NCBI RefSeq assembly: GCF_001264245.1
Contig: NZ_CP011339.1
Coordinates: 744,001 to 808,000, forward strand
DNA from: Microcystis panniformis FACHB-1757
Lineage (GTDB): Bacteria > Cyanobacteriota > Cyanobacteriia > Cyanobacteriales > Microcystaceae
Direction: 5' to 3'
DNA: 64,000 bases
Shown: positions 10,092 to 19,745 of the stretch, in pieces
How the letters are laid out: each line of letters begins with the position of its first letter
Numbering within the stretch: position 1 is the first letter of the stretch
Notes under the pieces: model-generated
What the model saw: only the letters and a program-made list of their open reading frames with translations
Database searches by the model: none
Told to the model about the DNA's origin: nothing
Position numbers and translations under genes: made by a program

Positions 10092-10612
10092 TACTTTAGA
10101 CGTTCATAATCTGAGATTTATTAAACTTCTGGAATCGTAGAGTCAGCAAGAAATCCAGTTCTTTTTTATGTTTCAGATGGGCATCATTCAGACATTCATA
10201 AATAGCTGAGGAAAAGTAAAAAAAGTTTTCATAATATTTACCATATAAACATTTCTTTCTGACAAATTTCCACAACCTTTCAATTAAATTTAGATTAGCG
10301 AGACGGTAGATAGAGTAGCTCTATTGACAAGGAAAGAGCTAATTCTTCAACAATTTTACATTTTTGATAGCGGGCATTATCGGTTCTTCGTTACTTAGTA
10401 TGGTTCGATAGGGGGGCATAAATCGACTAAATCCTTATCTGGCAAGAGACTTAATTGATTAGTTCGCTCTAGATCAAAAATAATTGACAAAAATCGCCAA
10501 ATGCCTTTCTATATAAGGGTTCCATCCCTTATAACCCCCGTCCATTGCATAACAAAAACCGAAGAACCGCATTATCTAAGACTAGAGTGATGGGAATCAT
10601 TAGTCCTAAATC
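10092..10612 (-). mobile_element. IS630 remnant (3' part), same family as 49617-50754
   Basis: Begins with the same TACTTTAGACG end as the intact IS at 49617 and follows it for about 330 bases with many point changes, then breaks off at about 10612 in the region encoding LGLMIPITLVLDNA. A TA duplication precedes it (10090-10091). It is interrupted by MITE-1 copy b and fused at its broken end to a MITE-2 fragment, so a deletion has taken the rest. Confidence 0.8.
10382..10568. mobile_element. MITE-1 copy b (187 bp)
   Basis: Ends GGTTCTTCG and CGAAGAACC, with a perfect 8-bp target duplication GCATTATC at 10374-10381 and 10569-10576. It is inverted relative to copy a. It sits in the IS630 remnant, splitting the segment that reads continuously in the intact relative at 49617-50754. 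Confidence 0.9.
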
Positions 10613-10646
10613 AGCATAGACCTCGTTTCCACACAGAAACCAGAAG
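10610..10646. mobile_element. MITE-2 fragment (right part)
   Basis: TAGACCTCGTTTCCACACAG and the following bases match the end of MITE-2 copy b. The last four bases of the element (AGCC) are found at 11919-11922, on the other side of the ISKra4 insertion, so this copy was split near its tip. Confidence 0.75.
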
Positions 10647-11909
10647 GGGAGCATCTCACCTTTGCAATAAGTAGAAATGCTTAATGAGATCAATAAAAAA
10701 GTTAAAAAAGGCAACCATTTAGATAAGCACAGCGATGACGAAGGACTTGCGGTACATTACAAGATTGCCAACTTGCACCAGTAATTTTAAGACGATGAGC
10801 AATTTGTTTAATTTTTGATTCGACGGAGCCAGAGCCAATGGAAATCCCCTCTGCCTGCAAATAACCATAATTGACAATTCGATGTTTATGCTTGTTTAAA
10901 TAAGTAATAAAATTCTCAACTTGCGGCTCTGACCATCCTTCACAACAAGAGATAGCGGCGTCCACGTCCCCCTTCCTCAAGAAAACATTTTACCTCCTCA
11001 ATTCGCTGGAATGACCCGCCAACTTTATAGAGGTTTTCGATTAAATGATACCAATCCAATATTTCAATTCTTTCCTGTTTCTCTCCGAGCTCACGAAATA
11101 AATTCCAGATACCATCATGTCCATCTCCTAAACAAATTAAAGGCTTGGCCAAAACTTGAGAATTAACCAAATCTAATAAAGCTGAGTTATCTTGAAAAAA
11201 AGCCGCTACCCCCAGTTGATGAAAACTCACTGCTTTATAATCACGCCAAATTAAGGCTTTTCCCTTGGCAGTTCTTAGTCGTACCTTACCGCCATCTAGG
11301 CTCATTTCTTCCACTTCCACTTCTGGGTTAGACGGTAATTCTTCAAAAGCCTAGCGATGTACGAGGCGTTGTTGGGTACTGTGAGAAACAGCAATCCCTG
11401 TCAATGATTTGATTTTCTGCGCCGATTTTTCGTAGGATTCATCGCCACTTAATAGCAAACAGTTCTTCTCTAACATTGGACTCATCTGAGTCCGAGACTT
11501 TATTTCTAATTTTTTCGCTTGTTTTTCTGTAATTGGTAATTCCCCCAAAATACTTTTCACTTTTCTCGTCCGACCGGCAGTTTCTTCTGTGCTTGTTTTG
11601 ACAAAAAAATACCGATTTCTGGGTTAACATAATGAATCATTAAATCTCTGACTGTCTCCTCTATCTCTCCCAAGTTATTAAATTTCTTAATTTGGGATTG
11701 CTCATATAGACAAGCTCCCAACTCTCGGGATAACTCTTTAATTCTTTTTTCATTTTCTGATAACATTGAATTATTCCTCCCATCGAGAGCTATTCTGAAT
11801 TGTAAGTTATAACTATTATAATCTCATTTCTCTTTGTGATCAAGTTGAAGATTTTCTAGTTGTTGACTGCTATAAGTATTAATACTCATTGCATAAGTGA
11901 GATGCTCCC
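10647..11909 (-). mobile_element. ISKra4-type insertion sequence, decayed
   Basis: Left end GGGAGCATCTCACCTTTGCA and right end (inverted) GGGAGCATCTCACTTATGCA are terminal inverted repeats. A perfect 9-bp target duplication AACCAGAAG lies at 10638-10646 and 11910-11918. The element is about 1.26 kb and landed within the last bases of a MITE-2 copy. Its transposase is broken. Confidence 0.8.
10702..11766 (-). pseudogene. ISKra4-family transposase, multiple frameshifts
   Basis: Pieces in order on the minus strand: an N-terminal segment (11766-11557), a segment with GELPITEKQAKKLEIKSRTQ (to 11351), a core with SLDGGKVRLRTAKG, LGDGHDGIWNL and EILDWYHLIENLYKVGG (to about 10970), and a C-terminal piece with IGSGSVESKIKQIAHR and HRCAYLNG (to 10702). 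These are signature blocks of ISKra4 transposases. At least three frame changes or stops separate them, so the gene is dead. Confidence 0.8.
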
Positions 11910-11922
11910 AACCAGAAGAGCC

Positions 11923-12774
11923 AAAAATCTCAAGAAAAAAAGTGCAGAACATCGGAGAGGAAAAGAACCTTTATTGAAGGAAGAACAATTGCAAAAATTA
12001 AAAGAAGAACTGAAAAAACGTCCTGCCGATGGAGGAATCTGGACAGGTCCGAAGGTAGCCAGATGGATAGAAAAGGAAACGGGGCGAGAAAAAGTTTGGA
12101 ATAAAAGGGGATGGGATTACCTAAAAAAGTCGAGATATTCTTGTCAAAAAACCAGACCAAAACATAAAAAAGTAGATCCAGTTGAACAAGAAAAATTTAA
12201 GCAAAATTTACCAGTAAAAGTCCAAGAATTAAGAAATAAATTTCCCAATGCTCAAGTAGAAGTCTGGTTCTTTGACGAACATCGAGTTGGCTTAAAACCA
12301 ATCATTAGAAAAGTCTGGGCTCCAATAGGAGAAAGGCCTTCTGCCCTAGTGCATCATCGTTATGAATGGTTATATGTTTACGGGTTTGTTGAGCCAAAAA
12401 CAGGAAAAAAACTCTGGTATTTAATCCCAAGAGTTAATCATCAATGGTTAAGTTTAGTCTATCAATCTTTTGCAAAAGATGTCGGGTTATCGGCAGAAAA
12501 AATTGTCCTATTAGTACAAGATAATGCTGGGTGGCATAGAAGTGAAAAACTTGAAGTTCCTGATGGAATCATGCTCGATTTTCTACCGGCTTATTCGCTA
12601 GAACTAAAGCCAGCCGAGAGATTGTGGTCTCTAGTAGATGAACCTCTGGTTAATGAGTATTTTGAAACAATTGAAGAAATAGAAGAAATTCTGATAACTC
12701 GTTGTCAGTATCTCGAAACAATGACTAATAAAATTAAAAACTTGACTAACTATCATTGGCTAACTTATGACTGA
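11923..12774 (+). pseudogene. IS630-family transposase, 5' truncated
   Basis: Retains the winged-helix linker and the whole catalytic domain: EVWFFDEHRVGLKP (first Asp), LLVQDNAGWHRS (second Asp) and LKPAERLWSLVDEP (Glu). The N-terminal helix-turn-helix is missing. An open frame does extend back to 11860, but its first 21 codons come from the ISKra4 end and the MITE-2 tip, so that start is an accident of insertion. It belongs to a different IS630 subgroup from the elements at 5188 and 49617. Confidence 0.8.
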
Positions 12775-12805
12775 TTGTTATCATTTTTTAAAACAGGATT
12801 TAGTA

Positions 12806-13784
12806 TCAAGTTTGAATTGCATCACTATCTGATCTACCTTTATAGAACACCTCATTGGGGGTCTGATAGTCAAGACATTTTCGAGGACGATTGTTAATCA
12901 AGTTTACGGCTCTTTCCACCTCCTCTGGCTTAAGGATTTTAAAATTTGTCCCCTTGGGGAAAAATTGTCTTAACAGTCCATTGGTATGCTCGTTTAATCC
13001 CCTCTCCCACGAATGATAAGGAGTAGCAAAATAAAAATCTGCTCCTAGTTTCTGACTCAACTCTTGATGTCCACAAAATTCTTTGCCGTTGTCACAAGTA
13101 AAGGTTTTTCTTTTGTCAGGGTGAATCTCTTGGAAAAGTTTTTCTGTGACTCTATTGATTTCCGATGCGGTTTTGTTTTTGGCTAATCCTGCTCCTAAAA
13201 ATTTCGAGGCTTTGTACACATGAGTAACGAGAACTCCTAGATGATTGCCTCCAATCATTGTGTCACTTTCCCAATGACCGATTTCGGTTTTCTGGTCAGC
13301 AATTGCTGGTCGCTCGCTGATATCTACACGCCCTGGAATCCCTCCACGCTTACTTTTTGCTCCATTTCGACTCTTTCTTTTTCCTCGTCCTTGACGTAGG
13401 CATTCTTGATACTTTCCACAGTCAAGGGTAGTTTTGATAGATCATTTGATAGATGGTTTCATGACTGAGAGATTCTTGACCAGCTTTTTTCAGACGACCC
13501 GCTATTTGTTCGGGACTATGATAATTTTTCAATCCTTCTTTCACCAACTCTAAGGCCGACTCGCTGACATTTTTAAAGGGTTGTTTGGCATTTTTGGTGC
13601 GCGTCTCGCTTTCAGCTTGTGCTGTGTCAGGTAGATAGCAGCCGAGAGAACTTTGATTCCTTCTTAATTCTCGTGATATTGTGCTTTGATGACATCCGAG
13701 CCAGGCGGCCATTTGCCGTTGAGATAAATTTCCCTCTTGACTAAGTTGGTAGAGCAAGTTTCTTTGTTCTAAGTACCTAGGCAA
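12806..13784 (-). pseudogene. IS30-family transposase, frameshifted and 5' interrupted
   Basis: The N-terminal piece (13784-13422) has the helix-turn-helix NLSQRQMAAWLGCHQSTISR and the SPEQIAGRLKK block. The C-terminal piece (about 13420-12806) has the DDE core with GHWESD, TCDNGKEFCGH and NEHTNGLLRQFFPKG, ending in NNRPRKCLDYQTP. The frame changes by one base at about 13425 after IYQNYP. The first residues are also lost because MITE-3 copy a inserted at 13772; the apparent TTG start is MITE sequence. Confidence 0.8.
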
Positions 13785-13862
13785 AATTATTTACACATGA
13801 CGATCATTGCCCCGTAAGGGTTTTAGCTCGATCGGGCAGGTAATTAATTTTGCATGACTACT
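13772..13862. mobile_element. MITE-3 copy a (91 bp)
   Basis: Ends AGTACCTAGGCAAAATTA and (inverted) AGTAGTCATGCAAAATTA match the IS630 at 5188-6271. TA duplications lie at 13770-13771 and 13863-13864. As far as I can read, it is identical over its whole length to copy b at 14820-14910. It interrupts the 5' end of the IS30 transposase. Confidence 0.9.
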
Positions 13863-13987
13863 TATGTTAAGATGTTGAGGGCTTCGTTTTTGGGTCTGAT
13901 TTGTTTTTGTTAATGATCGGACACTACCTGATGAGCCTTTCTTTGTCAACTCTTGAGGTTGATGCGTTTCATTTTTGAATTGGCGTT

Positions 13988-15091
13988 GTGCGCGGTTTAG
14001 AAAATGCACTACTGTGCTGCGAAGAAGCAGAAAGTCAAGGCTATGTATTATCGAGTCAAAGTCCGGTTTATGGGGGAACCTGGGCCGGAGTTCCTAAGAT
14101 TTTAGGCTATTTAAACCTATCTCGTGAGCGATTTGAGCGGCAATTTCCCTTTACTTTAGTATTCTTATTGCCGGAATTTGCCTTGCGGTATTTTATTCGT
14201 CGTGCGTCGGATTTTTTTGATTGGTATTCGGGAGTTTATGAATTTCCGACGGATAAGGACATATTGGAAAGAGAAATTAGAAGACTGGTTTATTTAGACG
14301 GAGATCTCGATACCTATCAGCAATTCACTCCCCAACAACCACAGGAAAAGTTAGCCGAAATTAAGGCCTATTTAAGCGATTCCCCATCTCTCGATCCTGT
14401 TCGAGCATCTGAATTGTGGCATGAAAAAGGCTTAATTCATCAAATGGGAAAAGAATACGAACAAGCGATCGCCTCCTTTGATCGAGCTTTAGAAATTAAA
14501 CCCGATGACCATCAAGCTTGGTACAACCGAGGGATTGCGTTAAAGAATTTAGGCAGATTTGAACAAGCGATCGCATCCTTCGATCGAGCTTTAGAAATTA
14601 AACCCGATGACCATGAAGCTTGGTACAACCGAGGGGTTGCGTTGGGTAATTTAGGCAGATTTGAACAAGCGATCGCATCCTACGATCGAGCTTTAGAATT
14701 TAAACCCGATTACCCTGATGCTTGGAACAACCGAGGGATTGCGTTACATAATTTAGGCAGATTTGAACAAGCGATCGCATCCTGGGATCGAGCTATTAAA
14801 ATTAATTCAAATGATGCTAAGTACCTAGGCAAAATTATTTACACATGACGATCATTGCCCCGTAAGGGTTTTAGCTCGATCGGGCAGGTAATTAATTTTG
14901 CATGACTACTTAATGCTTACTACAATAAAGCTTGCTGTTATGGCTTACAAAACAATGTGGAATTAGCTATCGAAAACTTACAACGCGCCATCAATCTTGA
15001 TGTCGAATATCAAGATATGGCAAAAACGGATAAAGATTTTGATCAGATTCGGGGAGATGAGCGGTTTCAGAGTTTCCTAAATCGAGTATAA
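13988..15091 (+). pseudogene. TPR-repeat protein, split by MITE-3 and probably 5' truncated
   Basis: The first 130 residues include SQSPVYGGTWAGVPKIL and FPFTLVFLLPEFALRYF, resembling the region that precedes TPR repeats in cyanobacterial STAND-like proteins. Four TPR units of 34 residues then follow, each with AWYNRGIALKNLGRFEQAI-like sequence, and several copies carry GCGATCGC within the codons. Removing the 91-bp MITE and one TA restores the frame, giving 337 codons ending at 15091 (FQSFLNRV). With the MITE the protein ends early after DAKYLGKIIYT. The GTG start at 13988 has a stop just upstream and no clear RBS, so the real N-terminus is probably missing. Confidence 0.75.
14820..14910. 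mobile_element. MITE-3 copy b (91 bp)
   Basis: Same sequence and ends as copy a, TA duplications at 14818-14819 and 14911-14912. It is inserted in frame with the end of the TPR gene and supplies an early stop codon. Identity to copy a suggests both insertions are recent. Confidence 0.9.
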
Positions 15092-15127
15092 TAATATATA
15101 TTTGTATTTTAGCTAAGGAGATATTCT

Positions 15128-15340
15128 ATGACTAATACCTACACAGCTATCATTCAGCCAGACGGAGATTGGTGGATTGGTTGGATAGAAGAAATTCCGG
15201 GAGTTAACTGTCAAGAAGCATCTCGTGACCAGTTATTAGAAAGCCTAAAAATTACTCTTAGTGAAGCATTAGAATTGAATAAACAGGAAGCAATTTCCGC
15301 TACTAGGGGAAACTACCAAGAAGAGAAAATTGTTGTATGA
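15128..15340 (+). CDS. hicB: HicB-family antitoxin
   Basis: 70 residues with the partial-RNase-H-like HicB fold signature: YTAIIQPDGDWWIGWIEEIP, then GVNCQEASRDQLLESLK and an acidic helix. HicB proteins bind and neutralise the HicA mRNA interferase and repress their own operon. A strong AAGGAGA lies at 15114-15120, eight bases before ATG. The expected hicA overlaps the stop codon but is only a 12-codon stub, so this antitoxin is an orphan here. Confidence 0.8.
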   Translation: MTNTYTAIIQPDGDWWIGWIEEIPGVNCQEASRDQLLESLKITLSEALELNKQEAISATRGNYQEEKIVV

Positions 15341-15372
15341 AACGCAAACAGTTTATCGATCGCGTCCTGTAG
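15337..15372 (+). pseudogene. hicA: HicA toxin stub
   Basis: ATG overlaps the hicB stop (ATGA) and reads MKRKQFIDRVL then TAG. The first residues match the usual HicA start (MKRKxFI). The rest of the gene is replaced from 15361 by a 156-bp dispersed repeat that also occurs at 16555-16710, so the toxin has been destroyed. Confidence 0.6.
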
Positions 15373-15516
15373 GGGCGAAGCATTCGGATAGGAAATCTAC
15401 GGTTTCAGCGATAAGTTATTGCCCGAATGCTTCGCCCGTACTTTTTCAGCAAGTCCTAGCCATTCTTGGTGGTTTAACCCCCAATTAAATAAAAGATCTG
15501 CGATTCCAAGACATAC
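15361..15516. repeat. 156-bp dispersed repeat, copy 1 (palindrome plus tail)
   Basis: Starts CGCGTCCTGTAGGGGCGAAG. A palindrome follows with arms GGGCGAAGCATTCGG and CCGAATGCTTCGCCC around a 35-base loop, then a unique tail ending CCAAGACATAC. Copy 2 (16555-16710) has the same arms and tail, but its loop is the reverse complement of this one at about 31 of 35 positions. Confidence 0.85.
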
Positions 15517-15528
15517 CGGAGTGATAAT

Positions 15529-15613
15529 TATCACAATTGGGCAATTCAGCAATGGGAAAAAGTTGCCAACCCTTTATTAACTTGTGAGGCAGTTATCACT
15601 GAATCCTGTTTTA
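15529..15613 (+). pseudogene. PIN-domain toxin fragment
   Basis: One frame reads HNWAIQQWEKVANPLLTCEA followed by VITESCF, which matches the N-terminal third of VapC-like PIN proteins (the T-C-E-A-V-I-T-E block with its conserved Glu). It has no start, is cut upstream by the 156-bp repeat, and runs into MITE-2 copy b downstream. Confidence 0.55.
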
Positions 15614-15745
15614 GGCTCTTCTCGACTTTGTGTGATAATTTTTGCTTATGGAATCGTGAAATGCTTATCGGGCAAGACTTTTAGGGCTATTTTGCGGAAG
15701 AAAGTATCAGTATAGACCTCGTTTCCACACAGAAACCAGAAGAGC
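15614..15745. mobile_element. MITE-2 copy b (132 bp)
   Basis: GGCTCTTCTCGACTTTGTGT at the left end, AGAAGAGC at the right, with a perfect 8-bp target duplication CTGTTTTA (15606-15613 and 15746-15753). Ends and duplication size match the ISL3 element at 25375-26618. Confidence 0.9.
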
Positions 15746-15786
15746 CTGTTTTATTTTGTGAAGTAAATAAAGAGAGAAAATTATTC

Positions 15787-16050
15787 ATGTCAAACAAAAC
15801 TATTGATCTCAATCAAGTACAGTTAACTTTACAAGAACTACTTGCCTTAATAAAGGTAGATACTGAAATTATTATAACCGAAGGAAACAAGCCTGTAGCT
15901 CGTCTAATTCCTTGGGGAGATACTGAAAAAACAACGTCTGAAACTCCTTCTCCTAAGTTACGACAACCAGGACTACACGCTGGAAAAATTAGGACTAGGG
16001 AAGATTTTGATGAGCCACTTCCTGAAGAATTTTGGACAGGTGAATCATGA
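15787..16050 (+). CDS. Phd/VapB-type antitoxin
   Basis: 87 residues. The N-terminal half (IDLNQVQLTLQELLALI, then EIIITEGNKPVARLIPW) has the prevent-host-death/YefM pattern, in which the N-terminus binds DNA and the tail wraps the toxin. The C-terminal tail is acidic and proline-rich (DEPLPEEFW), as in toxin-neutralising segments. The stop overlaps the start of the PIN toxin by four bases (ATGA), so the two are translationally coupled. The likely promoter lies in the DNA left by MITE-2 insertion. Confidence 0.85.
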   Translation: MSNKTIDLNQVQLTLQELLALIKVDTEIIITEGNKPVARLIPWGDTEKTTSETPSPKLRQPGLHAGKIRTREDFDEPLPEEFWTGES

Positions 16051-16433
16051 AATTTCTTTTAGATACCCATACATTTATTTGGTGGGATAGCGAACCAGAA
16101 AAACTCTCTCAAAGAGCTTTAGAACTGTGTAGAGATCCTAGTAATACGCTATTACTTAGTATTACAAGTATTTGGGAAATGCAAATCAAACTACAACTAG
16201 GTAAACTATCACTCAAGATACCTTTAGCAGAAATGATTAATACTCAGCAGGAAACTAACCAAATTGGCCTTTTATCAATTACAGTCAGCCATGTTTTAGC
16301 TTTAAATACTTTACCTAACATCCATAAAGATCCATTTGACCGCTTGTTAGTTGCTCAAGCTAATCTTGAAAATGCTAGACTGATTAGCCATGATTCAATA
16401 TTAGCAAAATATCCTGTTCAGATAGATTGGTAG
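16047..16433 (+). CDS. vapC: PIN-domain (VapC-type) toxin
   Basis: 128 residues, the typical size. The acidic PIN residues are visible: Asp in LLDTHTFIWW, Glu in TSIWEMQIK, Asp in HKDPFDRLL and the final Asp in LISHDSIL. VapC toxins are Mg-dependent ribonucleases, often tRNA-specific. The gene is intact and paired with the upstream antitoxin, making this the only clearly complete TA pair in the 10-17 kb region. Confidence 0.9.
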   Translation: MKFLLDTHTFIWWDSEPEKLSQRALELCRDPSNTLLLSITSIWEMQIKLQLGKLSLKIPLAEMINTQQETNQIGLLSITVSHVLALNTLPNIHKDPFDRLLVAQANLENARLISHDSILAKYPVQIDW

Positions 16434-16554
16434 ATAGGGCTTGCTGAATAAATGTGAAATATAGACGAGGTAAGGGTTTTAGGGTTCTGTTTTGCTCTCA
16501 CAGGTGCAAGATTTTGAGAGAATCGTCGTTCAAAACCTTGCGTCTTCATCGGCC

Positions 16555-16710
16555 CGCGTCCTGTAGGGGCGAAGCATTCGGACAATAACCTATCGGTGAA
16601 ACCGTAGATTTTCTATCCGAATGCTTCGCCCGTACTTTTTCAGCAAGTCCTAGCTATTCTTGGTGGTTTAACCCCCAATTAAATAAAAGATCTGCGATTC
16701 CAAGACATAC
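16555..16710. repeat. 156-bp dispersed repeat, copy 2 (loop inverted)
   Basis: Same start, palindrome arms and tail as copy 1, and the same length. The 35-base loop between the arms is inverted relative to copy 1. The two copies enclose the PIN fragment, MITE-2 copy b and the VapBC pair. Confidence 0.85.
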
Positions 16711-16769
16711 GGAAATTAGGTATATTCTCGCTAATAAAATCTGCAAAGATATCGGAATACCACTAATAA

Positions 16770-16865
16770 AATAAATCGTTCATCAGTCTTGATGTCAAAT
16801 ATCAGGATCTGGCAAAAACAGATAAAGATTTTGAGCAGATTCGGCGAGATAATCGGTTAAGTTAA
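16770..16865 (+). pseudogene. Duplicated tail of the TPR gene
   Basis: A frame reads SISLDVKYQDLAKTDKDFEQ followed by IRRDNRLS and a stop, closely matching the end of the TPR gene at about 15000-15080 (INLDVEYQDMAKTDKDFDQI). Only the last 30 or so codons remain. It shows that the TPR locus was duplicated, or that a second TPR gene stood here. Confidence 0.65.
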
Positions 16866-17307
16866 GTAAATAAAAAAAGAGATAACTATCTATGTCGAAA
16901 GCAATCCCATCATCAGAGTTAGGCGATAATAACTCTTAAGTTCCAACTTTCTATCCTAATCAGGAGACCGATTGCTATGACACTGGCAAATACCCACCTA
17001 AAAATCGAAAATTTCGCTCATTATATCATAAAAATCACCAAAAATACTTAATTTAAATAAGACAACTAAATAATTGTTTAATCGGTAATTCTTGAGGAAA
17101 TCTAAAATCAGAACCCAACCGGCAAAAAAAGTGAGAGAATAAAAACATAGTTCAGAGAGTAGAGGCTGTCAAGACAAGCTTTCCAGTCGTAAAATCCATA
17201 ATTCTTGCTGGGTGAGGGCCGATAACTAACTTTCAAAAAGCAGAATTAAATTTAGTAGAAAAAAATCGCAACAATCTGTCAATCTACTGAAAAAAGAGAG
17301 AAAACTT
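16866..17307. other. Intergenic region upstream of hcp
   Basis: About 440 A/T-rich bases. Two very short open frames start with ATG at 16892 (15 residues) and 16977 (24 residues, preceded by AGGAG); neither matches a family I know, and they may be remnants. The hcp promoter must lie here, but I cannot assign -35/-10 boxes with confidence. Confidence 0.4.
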
Positions 17308-18935
17308 ATGTTTTGTGAACAATGCGAACAAACCGCTAGTGGTAATGGTTGTCATCAGTGGGGAGCCTGTGGAAAAAGTCCCGAAGTCAACGCCGTTCAA
17401 GACTTATTAGTGTATTGTCTGCGGGGATTAGCATCGGTGGTTTTAAAAGCCAAAGAAGCGGCAATATCTACTCGCGAAGCTGATATTTTTACCTGTGAGG
17501 CGCTTTTCGCCACCATGACCAATGTTAACTTTGATCAGCGGCGTTTTACTGATTATATTCAGCGTTGTTTAGAGATTCGGGAAAATTTAAAAGCACAATT
17601 GGGATCGCTGGACTGGTCTGCACTTGCTAACTATCAGCCTAATTTTAATGAGAGCCTAGTTAGCCAAGGTCAAGAAGTATCCTTAGAACTAATTGAAAAA
17701 GTGCAAGACCTCGATATTTTTTCCCTAAAGTTAACTGCTATCTACGGAGTTAAAGGTCTTGCTTCCTATACTTTCCACGCTCAGGAATTAGGTCAAGAGG
17801 ATGACTCAGTTTATCAGGTTATCCAAGAGACTTTAGCGGCAATTGATCGCAGTGATTTAAACCTGAATGATTGGGTGGCAATCTGTCTAAAAGTTGGGGA
17901 AGCAAACCTGCGAGCAATGGAATTATTAGATCAAGGTCATACCGAAACCTACGGTCATCCCATACCGACAAATGTTCCCTTAAATCCGCGTCTAGGTAAA
18001 GCCATTTTAGTCTCCGGCCATGATATTAAACAATTAGCGGCTTTACTGGCACAAACTGCCAATACTGGGATAACAGTCTATACCCACGGAGAATTATTAC
18101 CCGCCCACGGTTATCCAAAACTCAAAGAAAAATATCCCCATCTCTACGGTCATTATGGCACCGCCTGGCAAAATCAAACTAAGGAATTTGCTAAGTTTCC
18201 GGGGGCAATAGTTTTAACTACTAATTGTCTCATGCCCCCCACGAAAACTATGAAAGTAAACTCTTTACCCTCGGACCTGTGGGTTATGTCCATATTAACC
18301 GCTTAGAAACAGTGGACGGTGCGATCGATTTTAGTCCCGTGATTGCTAAAGCGCAGTCATTGCCCGGATTTACTGAAATAAGCGAACCTCGGCAGGTAAT
18401 GGTAGGATTTGCCCACAATACCGTTCTTAGTGTCGCTGATACGGTGGTTGATGCCCTTAAACAGGGTAAAATCCGTCACTTCTTCCTAGTTGGCGGCTGC
18501 GATGGCGCAAAACCTGATCGCAATTACTACACCGAATTTGTGGAACAAGTCCCCGAAGATTGCATCGTTTTAACCCTTGCCTGTGGAAAATTCCGCTTTT
18601 TCGACAAACAATTAGGTAGCATCGAAGGATTACCCCGGCTGATGGACGTGGGACAATGTAACGATGCCTATAGTGCCATCAAAATCGCCCTAGGATTAGC
18701 CAACGCTTTTAACGTTAGCGTCAATGAGATTCCCCTCTCCCTAATTATCTCTTGGTACGAACAAAAAGCGATCGCTGTACTGCTCACCCTGCTGCATCTA
18801 GGTATTCAAAATATCCGTCTGGGACCAACTTTACCGGCATTTATCTCCCCCAACGTCCTGAAATTCCTCTCCGATACCTATCACCTGCAGCCGATTACCA
18901 CCCCCGCAAAAGACTTAGCCGCTTGTCTAGGTTAA
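17308..18935 (+). pseudogene. hcp: Hydroxylamine reductase (hybrid-cluster protein), frameshifted in a C run
   Basis: Hcp carries a [4Fe-4S] and a hybrid [4Fe-2O-2S] cluster and acts in NO/hydroxylamine detoxification. The N-terminal cysteines FCEQCEQTASGNGC and GACGK are present, as are the later cluster ligands around TTNCLMPP, VGGCDG, TLACGK and DVGQCND. The frame breaks at 18235-18240: the run after ATG has six Cs, whereas seven would give LMPPHENYESKLF and a normal protein of about 540 residues. Everything else is intact, so a sequencing error or slippage is as likely as true loss. It lies 85 bases upstream of hoxU in the same direction. Confidence 0.85.
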
Positions 18936-19020
18936 AACTTTCTGTAAAAATCCCACCCTTGGCCACAAATTGTGGCCTATGGGAAGGAGAGGGATATTAT
19001 CCTCAAGGAGAATAATTTTT

Positions 19021-19737
19021 ATGTCCGTAATCACTTTAAGCATTGATGGTAAAGATGTAGCGATCGAAGCGGGTTCGCGAGTTCTCGCAGCCGCTAGTCA
19101 GGTAGGAATAAAAATTCCCGCCCTCTGTCATCTCGATGGGGTTTCCGAAGTAGCTGCCTGTCGCTTATGTTTGGTAGAAATTGAAGGTATTAATAAATTA
19201 TTACCTGCCTGTGTAACGGAAGTGGCGGAAGGAATGGTGGTTCACACCGATACCCCAAAACTGAAAGAATATCGCCGCATGACAGTGGAATTATTATTCG
19301 CTGAAGGTAATCACGTTTGTGCGGTTTGTGTGGCTAATGGTAACTGTGAATTACAAGATTTAGCCATCGAAGTGGGTATGGATCATAGTCGTTTTCCCTA
19401 CCGTTTTCCCAAGCGAGAAGTGGATATTTCCCATCCTCTTTTTGGTATCGATCATAATCGTTGTGTTCTCTGTACCCGTTGTGTGCGAGTCTGTGATGAA
19501 ATTGAAGGGGCGCACGTTTGGGATCTGGCCTATCGCGGCGAAAAAGATAAAATTATTGCGGGAATGGATCAGCCTTGGGGCAGCGTTTCTGCCTGTACTT
19601 CCTGCGGCAAATGTGTTGCCGCTTGTCCAACCGGGGCGATATTCCGCAAGGGTTCCGCCGTTTCCGAAAAAGAGGAAGATCGATCGAAGTTGGAATTTTT
19701 AGTTAATGCTAGGACTGAACACCAATGGACGCGTTAA
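19021..19737 (+). CDS. hoxU: Bidirectional hydrogenase diaphorase subunit HoxU
   Basis: 238 residues from ATG at 19021, which follows AAGGAGA at 19004-19010; longer in-frame starts lack an RBS. The N-terminal [2Fe-2S] ferredoxin domain has the cysteines in IPALCHLDGVSEVAACRLC and LLPACV. A His-ligated cluster region (EGNHVCAVCVANGNCELQ) follows, then two [4Fe-4S] motifs (CVLCTRCVRVC and CTSCGKCVAACPTGAI). HoxU links the NAD(P)H-oxidising HoxF to the hydrogenase dimer HoxYH. hoxE and hoxF, usually upstream, are not in the window. Confidence 0.95.
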   Translation: MSVITLSIDGKDVAIEAGSRVLAAASQVGIKIPALCHLDGVSEVAACRLCLVEIEGINKLLPACVTEVAEGMVVHTDTPKLKEYRRMTVELLFAEGNHVCAVCVANGNCELQDLAIEVGMDHSRFPYRFPKREVDISHPLFGIDHNRCVLCTRCVRVCDEIEGAHVWDLAYRGEKDKIIAGMDQPWGSVSACTSCGKCVAACPTGAIFRKGSAVSEKEEDRSKLEFLVNARTEHQWTR

Positions 19738-19745
19738 ACTAATCG

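Noticed and set aside
11860..11922. N-terminal 21 codons of the plus-strand IS630 frame
   Set aside because: They translate the ISKra4 end, the 9-bp duplication and the MITE-2 tip, not IS630 sequence.
18752..19015. Frame overlapping the end of hcp and leading into hoxU
   Set aside because: It is a shadow of the hcp coding sequence in another frame with no RBS or family match.
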